Shown: positions 43,220 to 54,700 of the stretch, piece by piece | Numbering within the stretch: the first letter of the stretch is position 1 | Layout of the letters: each line of letters opens with the position of its first letter | Source: Pseudopyrenochaeta lycopersici | Lineage: Eukaryota > Ascomycota > Dothideomycetes > Pleosporales > Pseudopyrenochaetaceae | DNA: 64,000 nt | Assembly: GCA_003313425.1 (NCBI GenBank) | Contig: NHZP01000029.1 | Coordinates: forward strand, 124,001-188,000 | Reading direction: 5' to 3' | Translations under genes and position numbers: made by a program | The notes under the pieces: generated by a model | Told to the model about the DNA's origin: nothing | Database searches by the model: none | The model's input: only the letters and a program-made list of their open reading frames with translations

Positions 43220-46175
43220 ATGGCTGACAGTCAAACTACAGACCTCTACGAGTCGGATGGAAATTGTGATCTACCGCCTCCGTACGAAGCTATTCTATCA
43301 ACTGCACGGTTGGCAGAAGAGACAGAGATAAGAGGTACAGCCTTTCCTTGTACTGATAAGCATGAACCTTTGGATTGTCTTGAAGTAACGCAAGAAATCC
43401 AGACGATGGTCGAGTGGACCTCAACATCGATTCTAGTCTCTGCAAGACTCTAGCGAAATGCGTTCCTGCTGCTACATTCGAAAGCCACAGAGCGGATCGA
43501 AAGCCAAATCTCCCACTCCATTTATCTTTCACGAATCGACAGTCCGATTATGTCCGCTCGCAACCGGCTTCCATAAATTTCCCTGTGTTGAACATTGTTA
43601 TACAAGTTGTTGGTAGCCGAGGTGATGTGCAGCCATTCATTGCTCTGGGGACCGAGTTGCAAAAGCACGGGCATCGAGTACGTCTCGCGACACACGACAC
43701 GTTCGGAGACTTCGTACGAGGTTCCAACTTGGAGTTCTATCCCATAGGTGGAGATCCAACCGAGTTGATGGCATATATGGTGAAGAACCCCGGGCTCATA
43801 CCAAGCGTGAAATCGCTCAAGGCTGGCGATATCCAACGGAAGCGAAAGATGGTAGCTGAGATTCTACACGGGTGTTGGAAGTCCTGCATCCAAGCCGATC
43901 CTATAACAGGAAACCCATTCGTAGCTAACGCCATCATAGCGAATCCTCCTAGTTTTGCACACATTCATTGTGCGCAAGCCCTGAGCATTCCTGTACATCT
44001 GATGTTCACTATGCCATGGAGCAACACTCGAGCTTTTCCCCATCCTCTTGCCAATGTTATCACTAAGAACAAATCAATAGATCCTGAAGTTATCAATTAC
44101 ATATCTTATAGTGTGGTTGAATGGATGACATGGCAAGGGTTAGTATCCAGTCTGCCGTTTGTGGTTGGAACAATCTGCTGACATGCCAACCCAAAGGCTA
44201 GGGGACGTTATCAATGAATGGCGTGCTACAATGGATTTAGAGCCCATTACAGGTTCTGAAGGGCCAAACTTGGCAAAGAGTCTTCATATTCCATTCACCT
44301 ACTGTTGGTCACCGGCTTTGGTACCTAGACCTGCAGACTGGCCGTCCTACATTGGTTTGAGCCCTTTCCCCCTGTGGCATCTACATGAACAATAAATTGA
44401 TATCTGGTAGATGTTTGTGGCTTCTTCTTTCGCAGACCACCCGACTACGCGCCTGACCCAGACCTCAAAGCCTTTTTGGAGAATGGCAACCCGCCTATTT
44501 ATATTGGCTTTGGTAGTATAGTAATCGATAATCCTGACGAACTCACCAGCACGTTGTTAAGCGCGGTCAGAGAAACGGGAGTTCGAGCTATCATTTCCAA
44601 AGGCTGGAGTAACCTTGGTGGCACCGGAGATCCACAATTCCAGGATGAGAACGTCCTATACCTTGGCGACTGCCCTCATGAATGGCTATTTCAGCATGTT
44701 TCTGCAGTGATACATCACGGCGGTGCTGGTACGACCGCTTGTGGGCTTCTCAACGGACGCCCAACGTTCATTGTACCTTTCTTTGGAGAGTAAGTGCTCT
44801 TATCAACACCAGCCCTACCTTTTGAGTCATTCTGAAAATAGACTCGCAGTCAGCCATTTTGGGGCGCTATGGTTGGGGCCGCCGGAGCAGGGCCTATGCC
44901 CATCTCTCATAAATCATTAACTTGTCACAATCTTGTTGAAGCGATTAAGTTCTGCCTTACACCACAGGCTTTAGAGGCAGCACAAAATCTATCTTTGAGG
45001 ATGAGAAAGGAGTCAGGGGTCGCCAGCGCTGTACAGTCGTTTCACAGCAACTTGCCTACAGAGAAGCTAGCTTGTGATCTTTTGCCCGCTGAGCCTGCTG
45101 TATGGACGTACAAGAGCTCGAAACAAGTCTTTAAGCTTTCAAGTGTAGCGGCAGAAATTCTACGTGACCGTTTGAGGATCTCACAGGGGAACCTGAAAAT
45201 GTCAGTGATCATTGACAACATCATTAATCAATTCGAGAGCTGACAGAAGCTAACGTTCGTTTCTTGCACCGCAACAGAATCGATGTAAATCCAATCATAA
45301 TCGAACCTTCTCGATGGGACCCTGTCAGCGGAGTAACGTCTGCAGCCGTGGCTATGTCTACAGAGCTAATGTATGACACCATCAACCTAGTCCGGAAGCC
45401 ATTACACGTATATCAGCAATCTAGGACCGAGAGCACTTCCACAGTAGCCACTGATGACTGTCTTACTTCAAGAACACCCCAAAAACATCTTGCACATGAC
45501 GTGTGCACATCGGAAACCTCGAGGGGAAGCAGGGCCAACAGCTCAAGGAGTTGCATGAGTGGAGTAGGATCAGCTGCATCACTGTCGGCCTCTTCAGTAG
45601 GAACTCTACTTGGGCATGCTACGCGAGCAACTTACGTCGACATGCCCTTGGCAGTCACCGAAGGTCTGCGCGCTGTACCTAGGCTTTACGGTGGACACGT
45701 CCGCGACTATGGTCATGTTACGGATTGGAAATCAGGGTTCTCCAAAGCCGGTAAACACATGGTTTACGGACTTGCAGATGGACTCTTTGATCTTTATATG
45801 GAGCCGGTGGCAGGCGGGAAGACAGAAGGTGCTCTAGGTGCGATAAAAGGGGTCGGAAAGGGTCTTGTTAGTATCACTACCAAGGCATCGTCAGGTTTGC
45901 CTCCCCTGATCTCTCTCCTTCAATTTCCATATCTTATGCCGTATTTCATTAATCTAGTAGGGTTGGCTGACGACTATGGCGCAGCGGCACTGGGTATACT
46001 TGCCTACCCAACACAAGGAATATACAAGAGCATCAGAACAGCGGCTCACTCCGCAACTCGCCATACCATTGCACTGGCTCGACATGAGGAGGGTAAACAT
46101 CGGGTTAAAAACTTGACCGATATAGAATCAAAAAGGGTAGCAGTGTTAGCAGCGTATGAGTCCTCCTTAAGGTAA
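43220..46175 (+). CDS. Sterol-type UDP-glycosyltransferase (GT1, glycosyltransferase-28 N-domain)
   Basis: Six exons: 43220-43334, 43403-44138, 44197-44354, 44411-44789, 44850-45200, 45278-46175; about 878 aa. Joining exon 1 to exon 2 gives [20 protein letters not shown], the usual lead-in of fungal sterol/autophagy-type glucosyltransferases. The N-terminal donor-fold motif is [15 protein letters not shown] (about residue 105). The nucleotide-sugar site [20 protein letters not shown] (about residues 435-455) is completed by FFGDQPFWG across the fourth intron. The last exon is a long C-terminal extension of about 300 residues with a Ser-rich linker and a hydrophobic block ([18 protein letters not shown]). 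The target may be a sterol, or a phenolic or other small molecule given the context. The 3' end may hold one more small exon. Confidence 0.82.
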
Positions 46176-47298
46176 ATATGGAAAACTAAATCGAGTTTCC
46201 GTTCTCGCCTCCAATTTCCTGATCAATTACCGAACATCACCTATCACTGCCTATGTCTCATTTAAAGTTCTGCGCGATGCAACTCGACCATACGCGTTTC
46301 CTAGTTTTTCATGCATAACCCCTAATTAGACGCTCTGGATTCCCCATCCCAGGAATCGAAATTGCTCGATTCAAAATTTCAAGTAGACAATTTACGTATC
46401 GTTTACAATCCCTCGTGCTTTCATGATGAACTTGTCGATCTGTAAAACGAGAACAACAATTTAGCCTCCATGACCAGGCGGAGGTGCGCGTTAATTCTGG
46501 TATGGTGGCGAAGAGGAACGACTTTCCATCGACAAAACTTTTGATAGGAAGCTTGGTGGGCTTCAGCTACGGTTGACATGGTTAGGGATTGATTTATGTA
46601 GTACTCCTGACTTGAACCAAGTTTCGCGTGCATGAGAGCAACTATGGCGCTCAGAGCGTAGATGCCACTGTGTTCTAAGCTATATGCTGAGAACCCATCT
46701 GGTGGGCTTAAACTTTTATGAAACTTATCAGCTCCAAAATTTCAATTGCACTTATCTCTTGTCGGATTGCGCTCACTTTGATTGCGACTTCAGGTCTTCC
46801 TTTGGAAGCCCAAATGTAAATTCAGGGGTCGATATCTATTCTACGCGAAGAGTTATGCTCAGATTTTAAATACTACATAAGTCAATTTACAGTACAGACT
46901 AGACCTAATGAAAAACCAAATAGAGTGACAAAGATTCGACTTTTCCCAAAGATACTATTTGCATAATTGTATAAGTTACCAAAGTCACCTCCCAAAACGT
47001 TATCACCAGTGAACTCGATGCCAAGAGCATTATAGTACTCATCACCATGAGCGGCAAAGCCACTGTGCTTATGTTGATGTAGAATTGTAGAGATAATTCG
47101 AGGCAATGCTAAGTGTCTTGCGTTAGCACATCCCCCTTGCACTAAATTGTTTGTGCAACCCAGGCTTGCATGCCTTCCCAAGTATCATGCATTCCTTGCT
47201 TACTACCAAGCCTATGTTAGAGCTAAAGAAACCACCCTAGATTTCGTTCGTTCTCATCCGTTCTGCTTCCTCCATCTCTTCTCCCTTAACATGCAATC
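46176..47298. other. Gene-free
   Basis: No supported coding sequence. The last 60 bases before the next start codon are CT-rich, typical of a fungal promoter/5' UTR. Confidence 0.4.
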
Positions 47299-48992
47299 AT
47301 GACCTCCCTACAACTTTTGTTTTTACTTTCCTTTTCTCTTCCTATTTCGGAAGCAATATTTGGCCAAAGTAATGCTACGCAAGCATGCGAGTCCTTATTG
47401 TCCATTCTCCCAGGACAGGTCTTCTTTCCTGGAAGCCAAGATTATGAAAACTCTATCTCTTCGTACGCCTATGCCGGAACGCGGTTACGGCCGACTTGTC
47501 TCACGGGCCCGAGGTCCACAGAAGACGTCGCTACTATCATCAAATTGCTTAGTAAATTCAATTCTGTCAAATTCGCTATTCGAAGCGGAGGACATAATAC
47601 CAACAAGGGTGCGTATGTTGTGAAGAGAACAATTTGCTAAATTTTAATGCTGTGGTAGACTTCGCAAACATCGATGACGGCATTACCATCGATCTAAGTG
47701 CCATGAACGCAATAAGAGTGAAACGCTCTTCCAGTATTGTTTCCGTCGGGGCTGGTGCGAGGTGGCAAAGCGTATACGATGCTCTCGATCCCCACGATAT
47801 ATCTGTTCAGGGTGGAAGGAATGGCGACGTTGGAGTAGGTGGTTTCTTGACAGGAGGTACACATTCTTGCTATCAATTACTTCAATTCATATGTTTCTAA
47901 CCTTGATTTTAGGAGGCATTGGATTTTTTTCACCGGAGAAGGGATGGGCCTGTGACTCTGTAGCTAACTTCGAAGTTGTCCTCTCCACTGGGGCCATTGT
48001 GAACGCGAACTTAACATCGCATGCTGATCTTTTCACCGCGCTGAAAGGAGGACAGAATAACTTCGGTGTTGTCACTCGATTCGACTTAAAGACATTTATG
48101 CAAGGGCGGCTATGGGGTGGCCTAATTTTCTATCCAAACGCTACTGACGAAGCACTCCTTGATACGTTTACAGCCTTCAAGAACCCAGAGAAATTTGATC
48201 CGCACGCTATGCTCACATTTGGCTTTCTGTACGATGCATCTCATCGTACGTTCACAGCTGATATCGCCATGTATCACTCCCGCCCTGAAAGAGTGAAGGG
48301 CAGTACGTTAGAATCATTTGCCAAGGTACAACCACAGCTCTTCAACTCCATACGCACTGGGTCACCAGGGTCGTTTGCCGGAGAAAAGGAAACCTTTTCA
48401 CCAGTCACCAAACAATTTTAGTGAGTTGGACTATCTTATGTTCCCCACCCCCCAGTTCCTCCATGATGAATGTTACAGCGTGTACTGACATATCTTGGCT
48501 AGTATGCACTGGTCAACTACCACGTTCGACATATCTCGTCCCACTCTATCACGCATACATGCCGCATTTCAACGTAATTCTGTCGCCCTTGGGGACAAGT
48601 ATGCATCCGCAAACCTTACCACTGCGTGCTCAATCCAATCCGTTCCTGCAGCTGCTCCAGCATCCAATCCCAATAGCTTGGGCTTCAATGCATCTTCATA
48701 TCCTGAAAGAAGACTCGTAAATATTGGCATCGCGTTCCAATTTGAAGATCCTGCCGCTACAGAGGGCCTCCAACACGCTAATGAAAAACTCGCAATAGAG
48801 CTGGATCGAATTGCCAAAGAGGATGGTGTGCATGATGAGCATTTATATTTGAATTACGCGGGCAGCTGGCAAAATGTATTTGCTGGATATGGTAAAGATA
48901 ACTTGGAGAAGATGCGACTTGTAGCTAAGAAGTATGACAAGAGAGGGATGTTTCAAGCACAGGTTGTGGGTGGATTTAAGCTGTATAGGTAG
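47299..48992 (+). CDS. Secreted berberine-bridge-type FAD-linked oxidase
   Basis: Four exons: 47299-47608, 47659-47856, 47913-48420, 48503-48992; 501 aa. Signal peptide about residues 1-19 (MTSLQLLFLLSFSLPISEA). The FAD_binding_4 (PCMH) domain has RSGGHN with His99, the site of 8-alpha covalent FAD linkage, and GGFLTGGGIGFFSPEKGWACD, where the cysteine needed for bicovalent attachment is not present at the usual place; so mono-covalent FAD is predicted. KGGQNNFGVVTRF is the second FAD-domain block. The C-terminal BBE motif is LYLNYAGSWQNVFAGYG. Such enzymes oxidise alcohols, sugars, or alkaloid/phenolic substrates with H2O2 release. Intact. Confidence 0.87.
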
Positions 48993-50380
48993 AATCAGGC
49001 CTGGCTGTCACAGAGTGTAGTAAATGGTCAACAATTGTTAAATGCGATGTACAAAATCCCCAGCTATATGTCTTGATAATCTTCTATTATCGCCGTTTTA
49101 ATGTACGCGATTTATCTTATTGAGCTAACAACAGCCACTCAACATACACCTCCTGTAACGAGTAATGTCCTTCAAGTGCTGTATGTATGATCCGACAAGC
49201 TATTATCTGTACCATTCTCAATGACCAGAATCCTTCTTTTACCTTATATCTCTTCCTATTTGATGGAAAATGACAGAAATTGCTCAGCCACAGATGGGGT
49301 CCTCAGGATTGGTGAGAAAGGTGAAAACTTTCGAACGGGCCACTTCCGTAGTCATCCGTACGGATGATAGAAAAAGACAATCCTGAGATCCCCGATGGTT
49401 TATGGAGTTGCTGAAAAACCCAGTTTGCACTCAGCAGTGAAAGATCCAGGCCGCTAAGGTTCCACGTGGAGATCCAGGCATAATACTGTGACCATTCTTA
49501 AGATACACATCTAAGCTGGCAACGAGGTACTGGAGGATGCATTGCTTCAGCTGAAGCCACCAAAGTACATATTTCGGATCCGCAACATGAACGCCACATT
49601 GTGAGAGTGACCCTTCACAATCATTACTCCTACAATCTCCTGGCCTCTACAAATATCCCGCATACTAGCTGCTCAGAAAGGCTGACATGAAGGCAGTCTC
49701 GCGACGGTTCTCGAGAATGCCGAACGCCGAACCCTAAACTTAAAGCTCGCCATAAACACCTGGCGTGATATGTTTGGCTGATGATTACGAATGCTAAGCT
49801 CCATCTGTTTCCGATCGAAGTCGTCCGCGGTAGACAGTCTGGGGATTGATCGACTATTGCATGATTCATGCCCAGTGTGCCTGAAATTGCGATCGCCACT
49901 TTCAATTCAAAAAATCGACGACTGATTCGTTCGTTCACTGATCAACAACGGCATAGTCGCATCCAAGACAACTGCACTGCTTGACCGTATATCACGCGTA
50001 TTTGGTCAGCACTAGGACCTGGTAGCTTCAGAATTCCAGTCTGTTGATGAAGGAGGTCGTTTTGAGCCTAGCGCAGAATCAACTAATTAGCTCCTTCCTA
50101 GATTAACCGGCACTTTTCGGACAAGGTGAACACCACAATATCAGGAAGTCTTGTGACCATTGCATTGCTTACTTGTCTGGCCATTTAAGGCCTTGGAATA
50201 CAGAGATCTAATTAATATACATCGATGCTTCTATGGGCAATGGAAGAAAGTACCCTTGTCATCGCAACAGGAGTCGTTCATACAACGACAATAAATCGGC
50301 TTGCGTTCGTCCAAGGCACGACGCCCAGCTCACAATTCGAGGCTACTAAAACACGAAGAAAGTTGTTATGGTCAAGGTTT
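48993..50380. other. Gene-free convergent intergenic region
   Basis: No coding sequence supported. It contains a perfect 16-bp palindrome, TCATCCGTACGGATGA, at 49352-49367. Confidence 0.45.
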
Positions 50381-51784
50381 CTAGACTCCTCTCACATTGT
50401 CGTACTTCGAAAGTGGGAAGGTGATGCAGTTCTGGTTCTGTGCCAAGGCGGCCACGCCACCGAGCGCTTTTGAAACCTAGACGCTCCAAATTAGCTTCAT
50501 CCTCACGTACTTTCGATTCACGTACCGTTGTTACTAAGCTCTTATCGTCTTTACGATCAGAGCTCGAATCCCACCACCACGCACCGCCCAACTTCTGCTT
50601 CTGAAGGTACTTCGCCTTCAATTGCTGAACCTCTGGCGTATCGAAGCTAACGAACTGTCTTGTCTTGTTGTCATAGCTCCAGCTTGAAATAGTCTTCTTG
50701 TCCGTGTATACAACACTTCCATTCAGCGGGAGAGCTTTGTAGTCCAGAACACCTGGCTCCCATGTCCCATCACCAGAGCCATTAAACCGCTGCCCCAGAC
50801 CATCCGTGTTCGCAAACGAGCGGCCGTACATGGGCAGACCTAGAACAAGTTTGCTAGGCGAAGAAATCCGAGATACATAGTAGTCGACGGCTTGGACGGT
50901 GTTAAAGTCGGTAGTTCTTGGGTTGCGCAAAGATGGGTAGACGTTGCTAAGATGACCGGTGTAGTTAGAGAAGCCTGCGCCCATGTAGTCAAAGGCCATG
51001 AGGTTCCATCCATCCACATAAGGATCAAGGGCTGCAATGGGCAGGACGGTGTAGCGGAGTGGTCCGGCTGGGGCGGAGATGTCGATATCAAAGTGGTATC
51101 CGTTCGCGTGTTGAACGGCATATGCATCAAAGACCTCGCGGCAAAGTTTGACTGTCTTGACAAGGTTTGCGGCGTCTGTTTCGTCCTCGGGGTATTCCCA
51201 GTCGATGTCGAAACCATCCAAGCCAAGATCGGTGATCAACTTCAAGGACGATTCTGCGAACCTCTGGCGTGTGGCGTCGCTCGCAAGAGCTGTTTTAAAG
51301 TTGAATCTGTAGGACCAGCCGCCGACAGAGAGGACTACCTTCAGGTTGCGGTTCTTTTGCTTAAGCTTGAACAATTGACCGAAGTTGCCAAAGAGCAGTG
51401 TACTGTTTGCTGAGGCGGTATCGCCAGGATATGGAAATTGGATATCGGCCCATTCATCGCTGAGAAATACCTCTCCAGTAGAACTGTTCACGTTGGCAAA
51501 GGCATACGTGACCTTGGTGAGTTTGTCCTGAGGGAGATCGGTAACGAAGTGTTGACGACCATACATTGCCTTGTTGATGGTATTAGTTCTGAACTACATA
51601 AGAAGGCTATGAGAATTACCCAATTCGTGTAGAAGACACCCATCTGGTAGCCCTTAGAGGAAACTGAAGGCCTAGTCCTAGCATTGTGGACGTTAGCGTG
51701 GGCGTAAACGTGAGCATTGGATGCTGGTGCCGCGTCGGCAAAGAATGAAAGTGAAAGGAGCGTGGCGGCACTGAAGAAGCGCAT
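50381..51784 (-). CDS. Secreted GH18 chitinase
   Basis: Three exons: 51784-51620, 51569-50526, 50476-50381; 434 aa. Signal peptide about 1-19 (MRFFSAATLLSLSFFADAA). Catalytic motif DGFDIDWE at about residues 173-180 with the proton donor Glu; VVLSVGGWSY is the second GH18 signature; WNLMAFDYMGAGFS and GLPMYGRSF complete the barrel. The last intron (49 bp) is easily missed because the frame stays open into it; splicing gives SLVTTVSKALGG then NCITFPLSKYDNVRGV, the normal family C-terminus. No chitin-binding module. Acts on fungal or insect chitin, outside the cell. Intact. Confidence 0.92.
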
Positions 51785-54700
51785 GATAAGGACTGGACGG
51801 CCACAAAAGGCCTTAGCGAATGTGAGTAATGATGAAAATTGATGCTTTGAAGAAAAATTGGCGCCCGAACTCTTCTTATGGCATTGTCCTTATCCCTGGT
51901 TCAATGCTTCAAAAAGCAGCGCGTCACCTGCTAGCCTGTCAACCTGCCAAATCGGCCTCTTAGTCGGAAATCAATTCAGTCATCTGCGGAAATATAGGAC
52001 CGCAAAGATGCCTTTTGGAACGAATGGCGAACCTTGCGCCAAGCAGCATTGAGCATGACCATCAATGGGGTCGGTACTTTCTACGGGCCGTTTCGGTTCA
52101 TCAATAGAAGAAGCGCGGGATTCCATGAAGTCCAAGCGCGTCGCTCATTTCACGGCGCGCTGGAGTCGGTCCTTTCACACACGCGTTGTTTCACGATAAT
52201 TGCCTCTCAGTACAGGGGAGACTGAATGTTTTCACCGAGCAGTAAAACATCTCTAACTAAACTCAGCACAACAACCAAGGCAGTGCTGTCATTCTTGATC
52301 GAGGGGCGTCTACCGACGGGTTGGAAATACCGCAACAGCTCAGGGGTTTGCAATCGCATTAGGGATGGTCTTATTGTGACGTGCTCAGGATCAAGACTCG
52401 GGAACCTCGAGTATGCATCCTAATAGCTAAGTCCTGGTTAAGGGACTGGTGTTGGTACTATGATAGCGTGGTAAGTTGAAGTGATATGAAACGCTTTCCA
52501 AAAATCGCGATTGTCCCACAAGAATCGTCCAGCTCTCCAGCCTAGACATAAATCCGATTGTTAAAAGCAACGAGCCACGAATCAGGACAATATTTGCGAA
52601 AAGCGTGGCATTCTCAAATAAGCATTCGCAAATCTCTACGTATCGTCGGGTTGGTATCAACTGGTATCAGATTGTGGATCATGACATGCTTATGCTCTTG
52701 TAGATGCAAATTCAATGTCGATGAAGATCCTGGTGGAGATCAGTTCTTCTACGTTCGGCGCAAACTCCGTCGCTTGACTTGCCCTAGAAGGGACGTGACC
52801 CGGGTGTAGTCCTAATTTTCAGGAATGGGCTGCTGTTAGGCGTTTGGGTACCGAGCACTCGAAACTTGGGTCGGGATTTGCAGAATCCTGCAAAGACCCG
52901 GAAGTATTCGTCCTCGTAAACGAGTTCTGCGTACTCGCCAAACCCCGGTCCCAAACACACATCGAAGGCATGAAGACAGCAATCCCCGATTATGTTTAGT
53001 GGCAACATCAGTCTCTACAGCGATGTAAGACAAATAGCAATGTACACGCTTCGTGTTGAAATCAAGCCCAGATTTTCTTTGCGCCAAATCGCCGGTTGGA
53101 GCGATTTCAACGCAGTCAGGCCGAATGTTCGAGAGAAAATGACGCTACTTCGGCCCTGTCAGGCGCGTCAAATATGTGAAGAACTGCCGCGTAATGACAG
53201 TAGGCGCGGCCTCGGACAAAAGGTATCCGCCACGTTGATGTAATAGAACACTTGACCAATCAATGTTGGGAGAATGCGAACCTGGAAAACAGGGTCTGTT
53301 GGCCTCGGAGGAGCAATTAGGAGTTGAAGGTTTGAACATCACGCTGCAGGGGCATGGACTTCAGGGGCATCGAAAGCTCTCTCTTCGCCAACGCATTGAC
53401 GAGGCCGAGGATATAGGTACTCAAGGTTCATTTGGGTTGAGGGGTATTTGAGAAGTAGAACCGACTGTGTCTGCGCTTATGAGCAAACAACCGAAGCAGG
53501 CAGAAAAGGCCTGGCGAAGATCACCCTTAAACACGTTCGGTTCAGAGATCATAGGTGGTAACCAGTCGGTGTCATTGAAGAGCGTTGAGAACCTCCATTA
53601 CTACTTGCTCGCTCAAATCATAATATGCAAAAGTCTTAACAGAATAGTAAGCTGCGTTACTTGGACCAGCAAGGAGAGGTTGTTAATCGAACGCAATATG
53701 GTTTATGGAACTATTTGATGATTGCTTGTAATATAGATTCAAATAATCCCTTGAAGTAGCTTCATGGCCACACAGCGGAAGGATGTCTTACAAAATCCTC
53801 GCACATGAACTCCTCGAAGTAAGCGGGTATGTTCGGCAATCGCACCAGTTTGGTACTATAAAAGGATATACTCACTACTTTGATAGCCATGCAAGTGAAC
53901 CTTACTACCTTCAAATCTTTGTAGCGCTGTAAGCATAAAAACTCGTAGATATGTCGAGCTTCAAAGTCATGGATGTGTGCTCTGGGGTTCAACTCACAGT
54001 GTCGATATTCAGGTAGCCTGAGCAATGCTTAACTCTATAATTACGTACTAAATAATATGAAAAACATAGATGGTCCAAGATGAGTGGGGAGACATGCCCC
54101 AATCCTGCTATCACCGGCTAAATTGCACATTCAAGGCTGTCTCACGCTACGTGATGCCAGCTTAGGCAACTTTATTGATCTTTTGAACCAATGGAGCGAG
54201 CACCACTATTTTGCATCTATACGGGAACAACAGGCTGTCTTGATACTTGATTGTATTATTGATATGACAGTTTCCATTTTCTCTGAAAACCATTGAATCG
54301 CAGAAGATAATGAAGTACTGATATTCCCAGCTATAAAGATGTATTGTACTGGTCAGGTTCCCATTGTGCCATGTAAGTCTGAGGGTACAAACTTGAAAAA
54401 CGTGTATGAGCCTTAAGTAAACGTCTTGCTCCTGCTAAATCCAGCATGTATCGACTCAGGTAGACCTTTGCCTCAGCTATTGTCTTATTGGTTTTGCACA
54501 CCATTCTCTACTTTGTCAAAATTTTGTGTGCACCTTTCCAAGGACCTCCGCACGTCGTCTCCTTTGTGACCCGAGTGTCCGAGAAAATCGCATACTTCGA
54601 CCTGACTTGACCTAACAACTCCTCGAATAAATTGGCCATCGTATTGACGCGTCGTGTCTGCATTTCCGTTTGTTTTACAGGAGGACAACGCAGGCCAGGA

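Noticed and set aside
50381..50525. C-terminal chitinase extension read straight through (ending in TITTFFVF)
   Set aside because: A 49-bp intron with good signals gives the normal GH18 end (SKALGG, then SKYDNVRGV); the readthrough is a frame artefact.
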